63,545 bases of DNA from an uncultured Spirochaetaceae bacterium (lineage in GTDB: Bacteria; Spirochaetota; Spirochaetia; Sphaerochaetales; Sphaerochaetaceae). The DNA lies in contig CALXYM010000012.1 in NCBI GenBank assembly GCA_944392965.1, positions 1 to 63,545 on the forward strand. Direction: 5' to 3'. Below the pieces are notes generated by a model. The model was not told the origin of the DNA, made no database searches, and was given only the letters and a program-made list of their open reading frames with translations. Shown here one piece after another: positions 43,452-52,621 of this stretch (positions within the stretch are counted from its first letter, which is position 1; each line of letters opens with the position of its first letter). The position numbers and the translations under genes are program-made.

Positions 43452-44336
43452 CTAGTTCTTCAGTCTCGGATCGAGTGCGTCCCTCAGTCCGTCTCCCATG
43501 ACGTTGAGAGCGAGAATCGTTATCATGATTCCCAGTCCCGGAATAACCGTAAGATGCCATCCGTCTCTGATATATGATCTCGCACTTGAGAGCATGCTTC
43601 CCCATTCTGGAGTTGGAGGCTGTATGCCGAGACCAAGAAATGACAGTCCTGCGATTGAAAGAATTGCTCCTGCGACTCCGAGCGTCGCCTGCACGATCAG
43701 GGGGGCCATGGAGTTGGGAAGAATGTATTTGAAGATGATTCTGAAATCACTTGCTCCAAGGGCCTTTGCAGCCTCTATGTACTCCTGGTCCTTTACTGTG
43801 AGGACAGAAGCTCTTACCGTTCTTGCGAACGTAGGTACATAGCTTATCGCGATGGCGATAAGGACGTTGACAAGGCTTGTTCCAAGGGCTGCGACGATCG
43901 CGGTTGCAAGAAGCATTGATGGGATAGCAAGGAGGATGTCCATGAAACGCATTATCACATTGTCCGTGACCTTTCCATAATAGCCCGCAATGGCTCCGAA
44001 TATGCTTCCGATGATCACTGAGAACAGGATTGCGAATACTCCCATGAACAGTGAGTAACGGACCGCCCATAACATCCTCAGGAAAATGTCGCGTCCAAAC
44101 TCGTCAAGACCGAAGATATGATCCTTGCTCGGTCCCTGGAGTCTCAGTCTGAGATTCTGTTTGATCACATGATCGTTATAAAACGCCTTATCCGTTACCA
44201 GATCAATTACTATCGTGGTAATTGCGATTACAAATAGTGCGATAATGATGCACATCCCAACGACTGCTAATTTATTCTTTCTGAATCTTCTCCATGTTTC
44301 TGCCCATAGGCTTCTTTTCTGTGCGGCTAGACTCAT
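43452..44336 (-). CDS. DppC/OppC-type peptide transporter permease
   Basis: The 294-residue permease has an N-terminal [11 protein letters not shown] segment typical of OppC N-termini, then [17 protein letters not shown], about six TM segments and the EAA loop [21 protein letters not shown] followed by [15 protein letters not shown]. It overlaps the DppB-like gene by 4 nt and forms the channel with it. Confidence 0.92.
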   Translation of the reverse strand: MSLAAQKRSLWAETWRRFRKNKLAVVGMCIIIALFVIAITTIVIDLVTDKAFYNDHVIKQNLRLRLQGPSKDHIFGLDEFGRDIFLRMLWAVRYSLFMGVFAILFSVIIGSIFGAIAGYYGKVTDNVIMRFMDILLAIPSMLLATAIVAALGTSLVNVLIAIAISYVPTFARTVRASVLTVKDQEYIEAAKALGASDFRIIFKYILPNSMAPLIVQATLGVAGAILSIAGLSFLGLGIQPPTPEWGSMLSSARSYIRDGWHLTVIPGLGIMITILALNVMGDGLRDALDPRLKN

Positions 44337-45307
44337 ACCTTGATCCTCCTGGATTTAAATCCTGCTTTGCTGTACTGACTTCTGATTCTTGGATCGATGA
44401 ACGAGTATACGAGGTCTACGATCAGATTCACGAGGGAGAACATGATTGCAAGAAATATCGTCGCTCCCATTACCATCGGGATGTCCTTACTGTTTATCGA
44501 ATCGACCATCAGACGTCCAAGTCCCGGCCAGGAGAATACCGTCTCTGTCAGCATCGCACCTCCTAGAAGCTGTCCGAACTGCAGCCCAACTGCAGTTACG
44601 ATTGGAATCATGGCGTTTTTAAGCATATGCCGTTTCGTAACCTGCTTCTCGCTGATACCTTTTGCCCTCGCCGTGGATATGTAATCCTGTCTTATTACTT
44701 CAAGCATGGAGCTTCGCGTCATCCTTACGACGGTTGCGGCAGAACCGGTTCCTAGTGTGAGCGCAGGAAGGATCAGAGATCTCAGAAGAGCGACGAAACC
44801 CGTTCCCATACCTTGGCTTGGAAGCCAGCCGAGCTTTAATGCGAAGAGCAGGGATAGGAGAAGTCCCAGCCAGAAATTCGGCATTGAAACTCCGACCAGG
44901 GAAAGTATCATGGAAGTGTTGTCAAGGACTGTGTATTGTTTCTTCGCAGAGATTATTCCTACCGGGATTCCTATTACGAGGGCAACAAGGATACCTGCGA
45001 TTGCCAGAATCGCCGTATTGGGGAATTTGTCTATAACCTGGTCCCATACGCTTAGCTGGTTCTTATAAGAGAGGCCGAGGTCTCCGTGAAGCATATCCCA
45101 GATATAAGTGAAATACCTGACGATGAGTGGCTTATCAAGTCCCAGCTCAATACGTTTTGCCGCCAGAGCCTCCGCCGATGCCTGATCTCCAAGGATGATG
45201 GCAGCTGGATCGCCCGGGGTAAGATTCATGATGAAAAATACAATGAAGGTGACTCCTAGTAGAATAGGGATCATCAGCAGGAGCCTTTTTACAATATATT
45301 TCCACAT
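44333..45307 (-). CDS. DppB/OppB-type peptide transporter permease
   Basis: The 324-residue permease starts MWKYIVKRLLLMIPILLGVT, the standard DppB N-terminus, and includes NLTPGDPA, the DLGLSYKNQ segment, the EAA loop (ARAKGISEKQVTKRHMLKNA) and ETVFSWPGLGRLM. It is the first gene of the importer transcript, preceded by GGGAGA and a recognisable promoter about 50 nt upstream. Confidence 0.92.
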   Translation of the reverse strand: MWKYIVKRLLLMIPILLGVTFIVFFIMNLTPGDPAAIILGDQASAEALAAKRIELGLDKPLIVRYFTYIWDMLHGDLGLSYKNQLSVWDQVIDKFPNTAILAIAGILVALVIGIPVGIISAKKQYTVLDNTSMILSLVGVSMPNFWLGLLLSLLFALKLGWLPSQGMGTGFVALLRSLILPALTLGTGSAATVVRMTRSSMLEVIRQDYISTARAKGISEKQVTKRHMLKNAMIPIVTAVGLQFGQLLGGAMLTETVFSWPGLGRLMVDSINSKDIPMVMGATIFLAIMFSLVNLIVDLVYSFIDPRIRSQYSKAGFKSRRIKV

Positions 45308-45352
45308 TTTATGTATCTCCCTAATGCATAATCATGCAAAAAATATACGGAT

Positions 45353-45381
45353 ATAATAAAGTAAACTTTTTGATAGTACAA
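45353..45381 (-). promoter_or_regulatory. Promoter of the peptide importer operon
   Basis: On the minus strand TTGTAC (45376-45381) and TATTAT (45353-45358) are spaced by 17 nt, a good sigma70 match, about 46 nt upstream of the dppB-like ATG. Copies of a 14-bp repeat lie directly upstream of the -35 box. Confidence 0.55.
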
Positions 45382-45384
45382 TAG

Positions 45385-45451
45385 AAATTAAGGCAAAAGA
45401 ATAAAAAATTTAGGAATGTGGTATTTGTTTGCAACTAAAATTAAGGCAAAA
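45385..45451. repeat. Pair of 14-bp direct repeats upstream of dppB, candidate RpiR sites
   Basis: AAATTAAGGCAAAA occurs identically at 45385-45398 and 45438-45451, 53 bp apart (about five helical turns). They lie in the otherwise empty 238-bp gap between the importer genes and the RpiR-type regulator gene, immediately upstream of the proposed promoter. They could be activator or looping-repressor sites for that regulator. Confidence 0.5.
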
Positions 45452-45545
45452 ATTATAATAGTTGTACAGGATAGGCAAATGAACAATGCTATATATTTAT
45501 TTGTGTCATAAAGCATTACAGCAAATATGTTCCCTATTATTTTAC

Positions 45546-46415
45546 TTACAAATTACTTATCTCTCGGATTATGTCGGAATACTCCTGTTCTATCTCTCTT
45601 GTTTTTTCTCGTGCATCATTTCTGGCATCCTCATAGTTGTAAAAGAAGGCAAGGGCATCGAACAGGGAGAAGAAGGGGACATATGAGTTCGTCACACCTG
45701 CAAAACCTGCAAGGCCAGGACAGATGAATGCTATCCTACTCAGTTCGACAAGAGGGGAGAGTTTGTAGTCAGAGAATGAGATTATCGGGATTCCCCGTTC
45801 ATGACATACTCTGGAGAATGCGATCGTGGACGCACCGTAGGGAGGGGTGGCTATGCTGATAAGGAGGGTATCTTCAGCCTCCTCCTTCAGAAGCCTTGCA
45901 ACCGACTGATGGGTTTCTGATAGATCGAGTATTATCAGTTCCACTCCCAGGGAAAGGAACCTGTAATGAAGATACTGTGCTGCTATACGGCTTGCGTTAT
46001 GGGCTGCGATGAAACAGTTTTTGGATTTTTTTATCAGGTCGATTGCTCCCTGTATCTTCTCTATGTTGTTCTGGTTGAACGCATCTTCCACGCTCAGGCG
46101 CTCTGCATCCGCGATTTTTTTCAGAAGAGAGGATGCATTCTCACTTGCAGAGGCGATGACCTTCATCCTCTCGGTAGGAGTGCTCCATTCAAGTACATAG
46201 CCCTGAAGAGCCTTTCTGAATTCCGCGAAACTACTAAAGCCCAGGCTTTTTGAGAAGGCTATGAGCGTCACATCCGTGCATGAGGCACCTTTTGCAAATT
46301 CTCGTATGGAAAGGAAACTGCAATAAGCAGGATTTTCGATAATGAAGTCCGCGATTTTCCTACGCGTTGTGTTCATATTCGGATATTCCTGCTTTATTTG
46401 TTCTATCAAATTCAT
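45546..46415 (-). CDS. MurR/RpiR-family transcriptional regulator
   Basis: The N-terminal HTH_6 domain (MNTTRRKIADFIIENPAYCSFLSIREFAKGASCTDVTLIAFSK region, about 14-60) is followed by a SIS sugar-isomerase domain (about 115-250) with IKKSKNCFIAAHNASRIAAQYLHYR and a serine-containing ISIATPPYGAS turn. MurR/RpiR proteins sense phosphosugars such as MurNAc-6-phosphate. It lies between the D-aminopeptidase and importer genes and is the obvious regulator of the locus, which suggests a muropeptide-derived signal (inference). Confidence 0.88.
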   Translation of the reverse strand: MNLIEQIKQEYPNMNTTRRKIADFIIENPAYCSFLSIREFAKGASCTDVTLIAFSKSLGFSSFAEFRKALQGYVLEWSTPTERMKVIASASENASSLLKKIADAERLSVEDAFNQNNIEKIQGAIDLIKKSKNCFIAAHNASRIAAQYLHYRFLSLGVELIILDLSETHQSVARLLKEEAEDTLLISIATPPYGASTIAFSRVCHERGIPIISFSDYKLSPLVELSRIAFICPGLAGFAGVTNSYVPFFSLFDALAFFYNYEDARNDAREKTREIEQEYSDIIREISNL

Positions 46416-46457
46416 CGTATGTAGCTTATCACAATCAGCTTCTTAGGTACAGTTTTA

Positions 46458-47297
46458 TCACTTATAATCCTTATATCTGCCAGTGATGATGGCAGTTACG
46501 AGGATCATGTGCATCACGTCCTTGAAAGAAGTAGATGTATAGGCAATGGTCCTTCCTCTAGGTCTTGTGACGGCGGGAATCATCTCCACAGCGTCTGCCA
46601 TTACAGTAGTCGCAAGATCCATCTCCAGCTTGATAGGTCCTTCTGCTTTTACAAGTGGAAGGTCCCTCTTTTCACAGCGTTCCACGGCCTTCCTCGTTGC
46701 CGCACGGAACTTCTCCTCAAGAGCGGAAGGACTGTACATCTTTGCTGCAAATCTGCCGAGTCCCTCTTTCGTCCTTACGTATTCCGGTCTGAGCTTCGTG
46801 TTTTTAAGCTCCTCTTCGAGGATGTCATCACCTGCGACGAATGCCAGTGGTACCCCGAGGCTGGCTGCATAGTATGAATTGAGCTCAACCTCTCCTACAG
46901 CCTCTCCGTTTATCCTTATGTTATAAAGTCCCGCGGCACTGTATGAGTGATCCATGAGTGCATACTTTGAACCGATCATCCCGTGATAGCCTACGAGCAT
47001 GAGCATGTCATAGGTTTCGTCCAAGGTCGCCAGCATGTAGTCCTGTCTTGGATATCCGGAGATCATCGTGATCCTCGGATCATCGAAGACTCCATATGGA
47101 AGATTCTCACCTCTTGAGTGGGAATCGCAGAGCGTGATCTCCTCGATCTCTGGTGCGATATTGAAAATTTCATTTATAATCCAATTAAGTTCTCTTGTAT
47201 ATGCCTTTCCCGTGACAGATGGATCCGTGGTCATCTGTTCCCAGCTGGTCAAGCCGGAAAGACCTTCTGTATCAAGACTGATAAAAACCTTCTTCAT
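46458..47297 (-). CDS. M55-family D-aminopeptidase (DppA type)
   Basis: The 279-residue protein has M55 hallmarks: FISLDTEGLSG (metal Asp and Glu), LCDSHSRGEN, GYHGMIGSKYALMDHSY with metal His residues, and LNSYYAASLGVPLAFVAGDD. B. subtilis DppA of this family is a decameric zinc D-aminopeptidase that releases D-Ala from D-Ala-D-Ala. It begins the transcript of the locus with AAGGAGA before its ATG. Together with the importer it points to reuse of D-amino-acid peptides. Confidence 0.88.
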   Translation of the reverse strand: MKKVFISLDTEGLSGLTSWEQMTTDPSVTGKAYTRELNWIINEIFNIAPEIEEITLCDSHSRGENLPYGVFDDPRITMISGYPRQDYMLATLDETYDMLMLVGYHGMIGSKYALMDHSYSAAGLYNIRINGEAVGEVELNSYYAASLGVPLAFVAGDDILEEELKNTKLRPEYVRTKEGLGRFAAKMYSPSALEEKFRAATRKAVERCEKRDLPLVKAEGPIKLEMDLATTVMADAVEMIPAVTRPRGRTIAYTSTSFKDVMHMILVTAIITGRYKDYK

Positions 47298-47393
47298 AAC
47301 TTGTCTCCTTAATATTATTCTACTCTAATCTAGATGGAAAAATAAAGCAATTAATATAGATTATAGCAATAAATGTGGCAAATGACATAATTT

Positions 47394-48497
47394 TTAAAAT
47401 ATAAATGTCATAAGAGCAAGAAGAATCAAGAGTATGAAGTTCAGTAAAAGAAAGGTAATCATATAACTTTTCTTATCTGAGTTTTCTCTTTTGAAGTAGA
47501 TTTTCATTGATATCAGTGATGCAAGGGACGCAATTGGAGTACCTAGTCCTCCTATGTCCGTACCGATGAGGATGCCTTTGAAATCATCTGTGAAAGGGGA
47601 GAGCAGGATGGCGGCAGGGACGTTACTTATTATCTGTGATAGAAGGACTGAGGTTGCAATTGAATGCTCTCCCATCGCTGAGGCAAGGATATCTTTTATT
47701 ACATCCAGACTCCTGAGGTTTGCACTGAAGATGAAGAAACAGACGAATGTGAAAAGGAGTACATAATCGATTCTGAAGAGTATCTTTCGGTCAAAAAGGA
47801 GCATCACAACCAGCTCTAGGAAAAAGAGTATCCTCCAGTCAAGGATATGAAACACCGAGAGTATCGCAACGAGGAGAAAGATGGAATAGAGGATGCTGCG
47901 TTTCTCATCTATCTGCACCTTATCCCCCTTTCTATTTTCTATGGTCTCAGTCTCAGGCAGCATTATCCGTGCCGCGATTAGAATAAAGACCAGGGAAAGT
48001 ACGGAATAGGGGAGTATTGTCTGGAAAAAATCGAGTGCGGAAAGAGCGAAGAACGAGAATATGAAAAGATTCTGGGGATTCCCGACAGGTGTTGCCATCG
48101 ATCCGAGATTCGCGCTTACAGTCTCCAGTACTATGAGCCTTATAAGGTAGTTCTCCCTCACATTTTCCCTATCCATGACCATCAGGGTGAACGGAACGAA
48201 CATCAGGAGAGCTACATCGTTTGTAAAAAGCATTGAAGAAAAGAATATTATGAGTATGAGAAAGAGTGATAGTCTTCTTATGTTTCCGGCTCTCGCCTCA
48301 AGAAGATATGCCGTTCTTGTAAATATCCCGGAGGCTTTGAACCCCTCGGAGACTCCCATGAGGGAGAAAAGGAGTGCGAGCGTCCTGAGGTCTATCGCCT
48401 CAAGTGTCTCTTGTGTTGGAATATTTATAATTGATGTGATGATTGCCGCAATCAGTGCGATACAGAATACGGCTTCAGCTTTGATGAACTTCAACAT
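47394..48497 (-). CDS. ArsB/NhaD-superfamily (SLC13-like) permease
   Basis: The 367-residue, roughly 10-TM protein has ion-transporter superfamily motifs: FTNDVALLMFVPF, LGSMATPVGNPQNLFIF (substrate-loop signature) and SQIISNVPAAILL as the repeated half. It could move citrate-type anions, arsenite or Na+. It is shorter than typical family members (about 420). Its ATG is preceded by only 1 nt after a 10-bp stem-loop, and no free Shine-Dalgarno is visible. Confidence 0.82.
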   Translation of the reverse strand: MLKFIKAEAVFCIALIAAIITSIINIPTQETLEAIDLRTLALLFSLMGVSEGFKASGIFTRTAYLLEARAGNIRRLSLFLILIIFFSSMLFTNDVALLMFVPFTLMVMDRENVRENYLIRLIVLETVSANLGSMATPVGNPQNLFIFSFFALSALDFFQTILPYSVLSLVFILIAARIMLPETETIENRKGDKVQIDEKRSILYSIFLLVAILSVFHILDWRILFFLELVVMLLFDRKILFRIDYVLLFTFVCFFIFSANLRSLDVIKDILASAMGEHSIATSVLLSQIISNVPAAILLSPFTDDFKGILIGTDIGGLGTPIASLASLISMKIYFKRENSDKKSYMITFLLLNFILLILLALMTFIF

Positions 48498-48498
48498 A

Positions 48499-48544
48499 AT
48501 GGCCCCGAGAGGATATATTATTTATCGGGGCCATATTCTTCAAG
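48499..48544 (-). terminator. Stem-loop between ABC exporter operon and permease gene
   Basis: ATGGCCCCGA (48499-48508) pairs perfectly with TCGGGGCCAT (48535-48544) around a 26-nt AT-rich loop. It follows the last ABC exporter gene by 10 nt but lacks a T-tract, and it abuts the next start codon (48497). It could act as a terminator or hide the ribosome site of the permease gene. Confidence 0.5.
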
Positions 48545-48554
48545 AGTTTTGAAC

Positions 48555-50360
48555 TCATGAAAGCTCAAACATTCCGGTATAAAGCTTATAATACCTGCCT
48601 TCCTGGGCCATGAGTTCATCATGGGTTCCCCTTTCTACTATCTTTCCTCCTTCAAGGACCATTATGGCATTTGCATTCCTTACGGTAGAGAGCCTGTGTG
48701 CGATTACGAACACTGTCCTTCCTTCCATCAGATGGTCCATGCCTTTCTCTATGAGGTCTTCCGTCCTCGTGTCTATGTTGCTTGTAGCCTCATCAAGGAT
48801 CAGTACGGGAGGATCTGCGACTGCGGCCCTTGCGATTGCCAGAAGCTGTCTCTGTCCGCTGGAGAGGTTAGCCCCATCTGATACTATCTGGGTATCATAA
48901 CCGTTTGGGAGACGGCGTATGAAAGAGTCCGCGTTTGCAATTTTCGCAGCCTTGATCACATCATCATCACTGGCATCCAGCCTTCCATAGCGGATATTGT
49001 CACTTATCGTACCGGTAAAGAGATGAGTGTCCTGCAGAACCATTGCCAGAGAGTGACGTAGATCCTTTTTCTTTATCTCTCTTACATCGATACCATCATA
49101 GAGTATCTCTCCGCTATCGATATCGTAGAAGCGGTTGATGAGGTTTGTTATCGTGGTCTTTCCCGCCCCTGTGGAGCCCACGAATGCGATTTTCTGCCCC
49201 GGTTTTGCATAAAGGCTCAGATCTTTCAGTACAGGATGTCCCTCCTGATAGGAGAATGTCACATCATGGAACCTGACGTCTCCTCTGAGTGGAACAAGAT
49301 TTCCGTCTTCTTCTTTCCAGTCCCATGTTCCGTCAGCAGTTTTGACGAGCGTCACCTTTCCTTTGTCAATCTCACTCTCCTGGTCTATCAGTTCGAAAAT
49401 CCTCTCGGCTCCCGCAAGAGAGGAAAGGAGGAAGTTGCTCTGCTGCGTGAACTGATTTATCGGAGCAGCTGATTGACGGACGAACACAAGGTAGCTTGCG
49501 AGTGCTCCTATGTCCATGAGTCCCGCAATCGCCATGAATCCTCCGCAGAGGGATACGATCGCATAGGTTAAAAAGGAGATGCTTACAACCGCAGGAATCA
49601 TAGTAGACGCATAGGCCTGGGCAGAGGTTCCCTCCTCTTGGAGCTTCTCATTCCTTTTCCTGAATCCCCTCAGGTTCTCCTCTTCATGGTTGAATACCTT
49701 TATGACCTTTTCCCCGGCAGTCATCTCCTGGATATAGCCATCAAGCACTCCAAGGCTCTCCTGCTGCCTCTTATAGTATTCTTTGCTCTTTCTTGCAGAG
49801 TAGCGGACATAGGTGAACATGCAGAAGTAGGAGAGGAACACTATTATAGAGAGTCTCCAGTTCAGCACGAGAAGCATGCTCAGTGTCCCCACGATCTGGA
49901 TGCCGTTCTTTATCACCGCGGCAAAGCTGTTGTTAAGGGCATCTGAGATCGTATCGATGTCGTTCGTATAATAACTCATCACATCCCCGTGCTGCGTTGT
50001 GTCGAAGAAGTTCAGAGAGAGGCTCTGCATGTGGTTAAAAAGGTCTTTTCGTATATCATATACGACCTTCTGTGCGGAACGGGCCATCGTCTGAGTATAA
50101 CCGAGGGCGGCAAGAACTCCGATTATATATATTATTGCCGTTATCGAGACACCTCGTATAAGACCATCCCTGCCTCCTGATGCAAGGGTGTTTATAACAG
50201 GGCGAATCATGTATGTTCCAAGAAGATTGCATACGACGCTTACCGTAACTAGAAATGCGACGAGAAGGAGTGAGAACTTATGCCTTCCCATGTATGAAAG
50301 GAGGCGGCGTACGGTATAAACCATGTTCTTTGGTTTTTTTGAACTCATTGCTCTTGCCAT
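48555..50360 (-). CDS. ABC exporter half-transporter (second of heterodimer)
   Basis: The 601-residue protein has a six-TM exporter domain (about 25-320) fused to an ABC ATPase with Walker A GSTGAGKTT, signature LSSGQRQLLAIARA, Walker B VLILDEATSNIDTRT and H-loop IAHRLST. LSSGQ in place of LSGGQ and a consensus catalytic Glu suggest this is the active half of a heterodimeric exporter of the BmrCD/LmrCD kind. Its start overlaps the preceding stop by 1 nt (TAATG). Confidence 0.9.
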   Translation of the reverse strand: MARAMSSKKPKNMVYTVRRLLSYMGRHKFSLLLVAFLVTVSVVCNLLGTYMIRPVINTLASGGRDGLIRGVSITAIIYIIGVLAALGYTQTMARSAQKVVYDIRKDLFNHMQSLSLNFFDTTQHGDVMSYYTNDIDTISDALNNSFAAVIKNGIQIVGTLSMLLVLNWRLSIIVFLSYFCMFTYVRYSARKSKEYYKRQQESLGVLDGYIQEMTAGEKVIKVFNHEEENLRGFRKRNEKLQEEGTSAQAYASTMIPAVVSISFLTYAIVSLCGGFMAIAGLMDIGALASYLVFVRQSAAPINQFTQQSNFLLSSLAGAERIFELIDQESEIDKGKVTLVKTADGTWDWKEEDGNLVPLRGDVRFHDVTFSYQEGHPVLKDLSLYAKPGQKIAFVGSTGAGKTTITNLINRFYDIDSGEILYDGIDVREIKKKDLRHSLAMVLQDTHLFTGTISDNIRYGRLDASDDDVIKAAKIANADSFIRRLPNGYDTQIVSDGANLSSGQRQLLAIARAAVADPPVLILDEATSNIDTRTEDLIEKGMDHLMEGRTVFVIAHRLSTVRNANAIMVLEGGKIVERGTHDELMAQEGRYYKLYTGMFELS

Positions 50361-52090
50361 TAGAGTGTTCCTCCCTTCAGCTGACTGTCATATATTTCCC
50401 TGTAGATCGAGGATGTCCTCATCAGTTCATCATGGTTTCCTATGTCCATAACCTTTCCCTCGTCCAGGATGATGATCTTATCTGCTGACATCACGGTTGA
50501 AATTCTCTGTGCTATGTATATCTTCGTGACGCCTTCAAGCCTTTTCAGAGCCTCTCTTATCTCCTTTTCCGTTGCAGTGTCCACGGCACTTGTCGAGTCA
50601 TCGAATATGAGGATCTTCGGTTTTTTCAGGAGGGTCCTTGCTATGCACAGCCTCTGTTTCTGTCCTCCTGAGACATTGACACCTCCCTGTCCGAGATCGG
50701 TATCCAGTCCTTTGGGAAAGCGGTGCAGGAACTCAGAGGCTCCGGCTTTATCCGCAGCACTCCAGATCTCCTCATCCGTCGCATCAGGATCTCCCCACAG
50801 AAGGTTTTCCCTGACCGTTCCTGAGAACAGAAGGTTCTTCTGCAGTACTATTCCGACAGCATCCCTAAGGGTTTTCAGAGAGTAGTCCTTCACGTTTTTT
50901 CCCCCGATCAGGACTTCTCCCTCACTTACGTCATAAAGCCTCTCTATAAGCTGTACGAGAGTGGACTTTCCACTTCCTGTTCCTCCCAGGATACCTACCG
51001 TCTCTCCTTTCTCTATTCTGATGTTGATGTTTTCCAAGGTGTTCTCTTTCGCACTCTTTGAATACTTGAATGAGACGTTTTTGAACTCGATATCGGAGGC
51101 ATCAATCTCTGTAACGGGATTCTTAGCATCTTTGAGATCCGGTTCCTCGTTCAGAACCTCCGCGATTCTTGTTGCCGATGCAAGAGAACGGGTAAGGAGC
51201 AGGAAAACGTTGGAGAGCATCATCATTGAGTTCATCACCTGCATAACGTAGCTTAAGAATCCTGTGAGCGTTCCGATCTCCATGTTTCCAGAGAGAATCA
51301 TGTTCCCTCCTATCCACATCAGTAGGACTATACAGAGGTACATAGCAGCCTGGAAAATCGGGAGATTTAATACCGCGGTCTTGTTCGTATCTGTTCCCTT
51401 TCTCCGCAATGCCTCATTTACGTTCTCAAATTTCTCCTCCTCATACTCCTCCCTTATGAACGCCTTGACCGTTCTTATTGCTCTTACGTTCTCTTCCACG
51501 ACACCATTAAGTCCATCTACAGTCTTTTGAAGGACCTTATACATCGGAGCAACTTTCCTAACGATGAGAAATAGTATAATTCCAAGGCATGGAGCAAGAA
51601 CCATGAAAACCAGTGCTAGGGTAGGGTTCATTGTAAAGGAGAAGAATGTCCCTAGGATGAACATGAGAGGTGCTCTCATAAGAGGTCTGAGACCTCCGTT
51701 GATGGCGTTCTGCATAACAGTGACATCGCTTGTCATCCTTGTAACGAGAGAGGATGTCTCAAACCTGTCAATATTTGAGAACGCGTATTCCTGCAGCCTC
51801 TCATATTCGGCCTCTCTTATACGTGCACCCCAGCCGTATGCTGCACGTGCGGCATAACGGGCATAAAGAAGGCCTGTTATTAGTGCAAGTATGGCACAGA
51901 TTACCATCTGGAATCCCTTATATACCATGAAATGGACATCTCCAAGAGATACTCCCTTGTCAATCAGATCTGCTATGAGGGAGGGGATTATCAGCTCAAA
52001 CGTAGCTTCTATGAGAATGAATGCCGCAGCGAGCATCAAATCCCTCTTATATGGGCCAAGATAGGAGAAAAGACGCTTTAAATCATTCAT
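50360..52090 (-). CDS. ABC exporter half-transporter (first of heterodimer)
   Basis: The 576-residue protein has six TM segments (about 15-300) and an ABC ATPase: Walker A GGTGSGKST, signature VSGGQKQRL, Walker B ILIFDDSTSAVDTAT and H-loop IAQRIST. The residue after Walker B is Asp (FDDS) in place of the catalytic Glu and the switch His is Gln (AQR). That is the degenerate-site pattern of heterodimeric multidrug exporters, so it must pair with the downstream protein. It overlaps the MarR gene by 8 nt. Confidence 0.9.
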   Translation of the reverse strand: MNDLKRLFSYLGPYKRDLMLAAAFILIEATFELIIPSLIADLIDKGVSLGDVHFMVYKGFQMVICAILALITGLLYARYAARAAYGWGARIREAEYERLQEYAFSNIDRFETSSLVTRMTSDVTVMQNAINGGLRPLMRAPLMFILGTFFSFTMNPTLALVFMVLAPCLGIILFLIVRKVAPMYKVLQKTVDGLNGVVEENVRAIRTVKAFIREEYEEEKFENVNEALRRKGTDTNKTAVLNLPIFQAAMYLCIVLLMWIGGNMILSGNMEIGTLTGFLSYVMQVMNSMMMLSNVFLLLTRSLASATRIAEVLNEEPDLKDAKNPVTEIDASDIEFKNVSFKYSKSAKENTLENINIRIEKGETVGILGGTGSGKSTLVQLIERLYDVSEGEVLIGGKNVKDYSLKTLRDAVGIVLQKNLLFSGTVRENLLWGDPDATDEEIWSAADKAGASEFLHRFPKGLDTDLGQGGVNVSGGQKQRLCIARTLLKKPKILIFDDSTSAVDTATEKEIREALKRLEGVTKIYIAQRISTVMSADKIIILDEGKVMDIGNHDELMRTSSIYREIYDSQLKGGTL

Positions 52091-52505
52091 TTTCCCACCT
52101 CTTGTAATTCTCTATGATCCTCTCAAGATAGGATATGAAGGTCTTTTTCTCCTCCTCAGAGAACCCAGAGAGCATGATGGAATTAACTTTCTCGCTCTCC
52201 TTTTTCCATTTTTCTGCCGCATATCTCCCTTTTTCTGTCAATGATAAGCGGTTAGTTCTTCTGCACTCTGAATCTTCTCTGCGTGTGATGAATCCGTTAC
52301 TCTGCAGATTCTCCGTCATTCGAGATACCGAAGCAGGATCGATGGAGAAATATGATGCGATATCATTCTGTGAGCTCTCTCCATTCTCATAGAGATATGT
52401 GAGTATCCTGGGCTGACCTCTTCCAAGTCCCAGTTCTTCCAGCGTCGGTCGGAAAATGTCCTTCTGACCGTTGAACGCCCTGTACAACAGCTGATGAGGT
52501 GTCAT
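52083..52505 (-). CDS. MarR-family transcriptional regulator
   Basis: The 140-residue winged-helix protein has the MarR core (SQNDIASYFSIDPASVSRMTENLQSNGFITRREDSECRRTNRLSLTEKG). It begins the operon with the two ABC half-exporters. It is the likely ligand-responsive repressor of the exporter, autoregulated through the 116-bp upstream region, which contains TTGATATATCAA (52527-52538), a perfect 12-bp palindrome suited as its operator. Confidence 0.9.
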   Translation of the reverse strand: MTPHQLLYRAFNGQKDIFRPTLEELGLGRGQPRILTYLYENGESSQNDIASYFSIDPASVSRMTENLQSNGFITRREDSECRRTNRLSLTEKGRYAAEKWKKESEKVNSIMLSGFSEEEKKTFISYLERIIENYKRWENE

Positions 52506-52526
52506 GTCTGCTTTCCTTTTGATTTA

Positions 52527-52538
52527 TCAATATTTGAT
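52527..52538. promoter_or_regulatory. Palindrome upstream of the MarR gene, candidate operator
   Basis: The sequence around 52521-52545 reads TTATCAATATTTGATATATCAAGGG. It contains the 12-bp palindrome TTGATATATCAA, 22 nt upstream of the marR-like start codon. MarR dimers bind such AT-rich inverted repeats. Confidence 0.5.
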
Positions 52539-52597
52539 ATATCAAGGGTTATAGCCCTAACAGCAGTTTTTGTCTATACGGGATTAGTGTTTCAATA

Positions 52598-52615
52598 GGG
52601 GAGGAAGGCCTCCCC
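52598..52615 (-). terminator. Hairpin after the hydrolase gene
   Basis: GGGGAGG (52598-52604) pairs with CCTCCCC (52609-52615) around a 4-nt loop, 7 nt past the hydrolase stop. On the minus strand only TATTG follows, so termination by T-tract is weak. Confidence 0.5.
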
Positions 52616-52621
52616 ATATTC

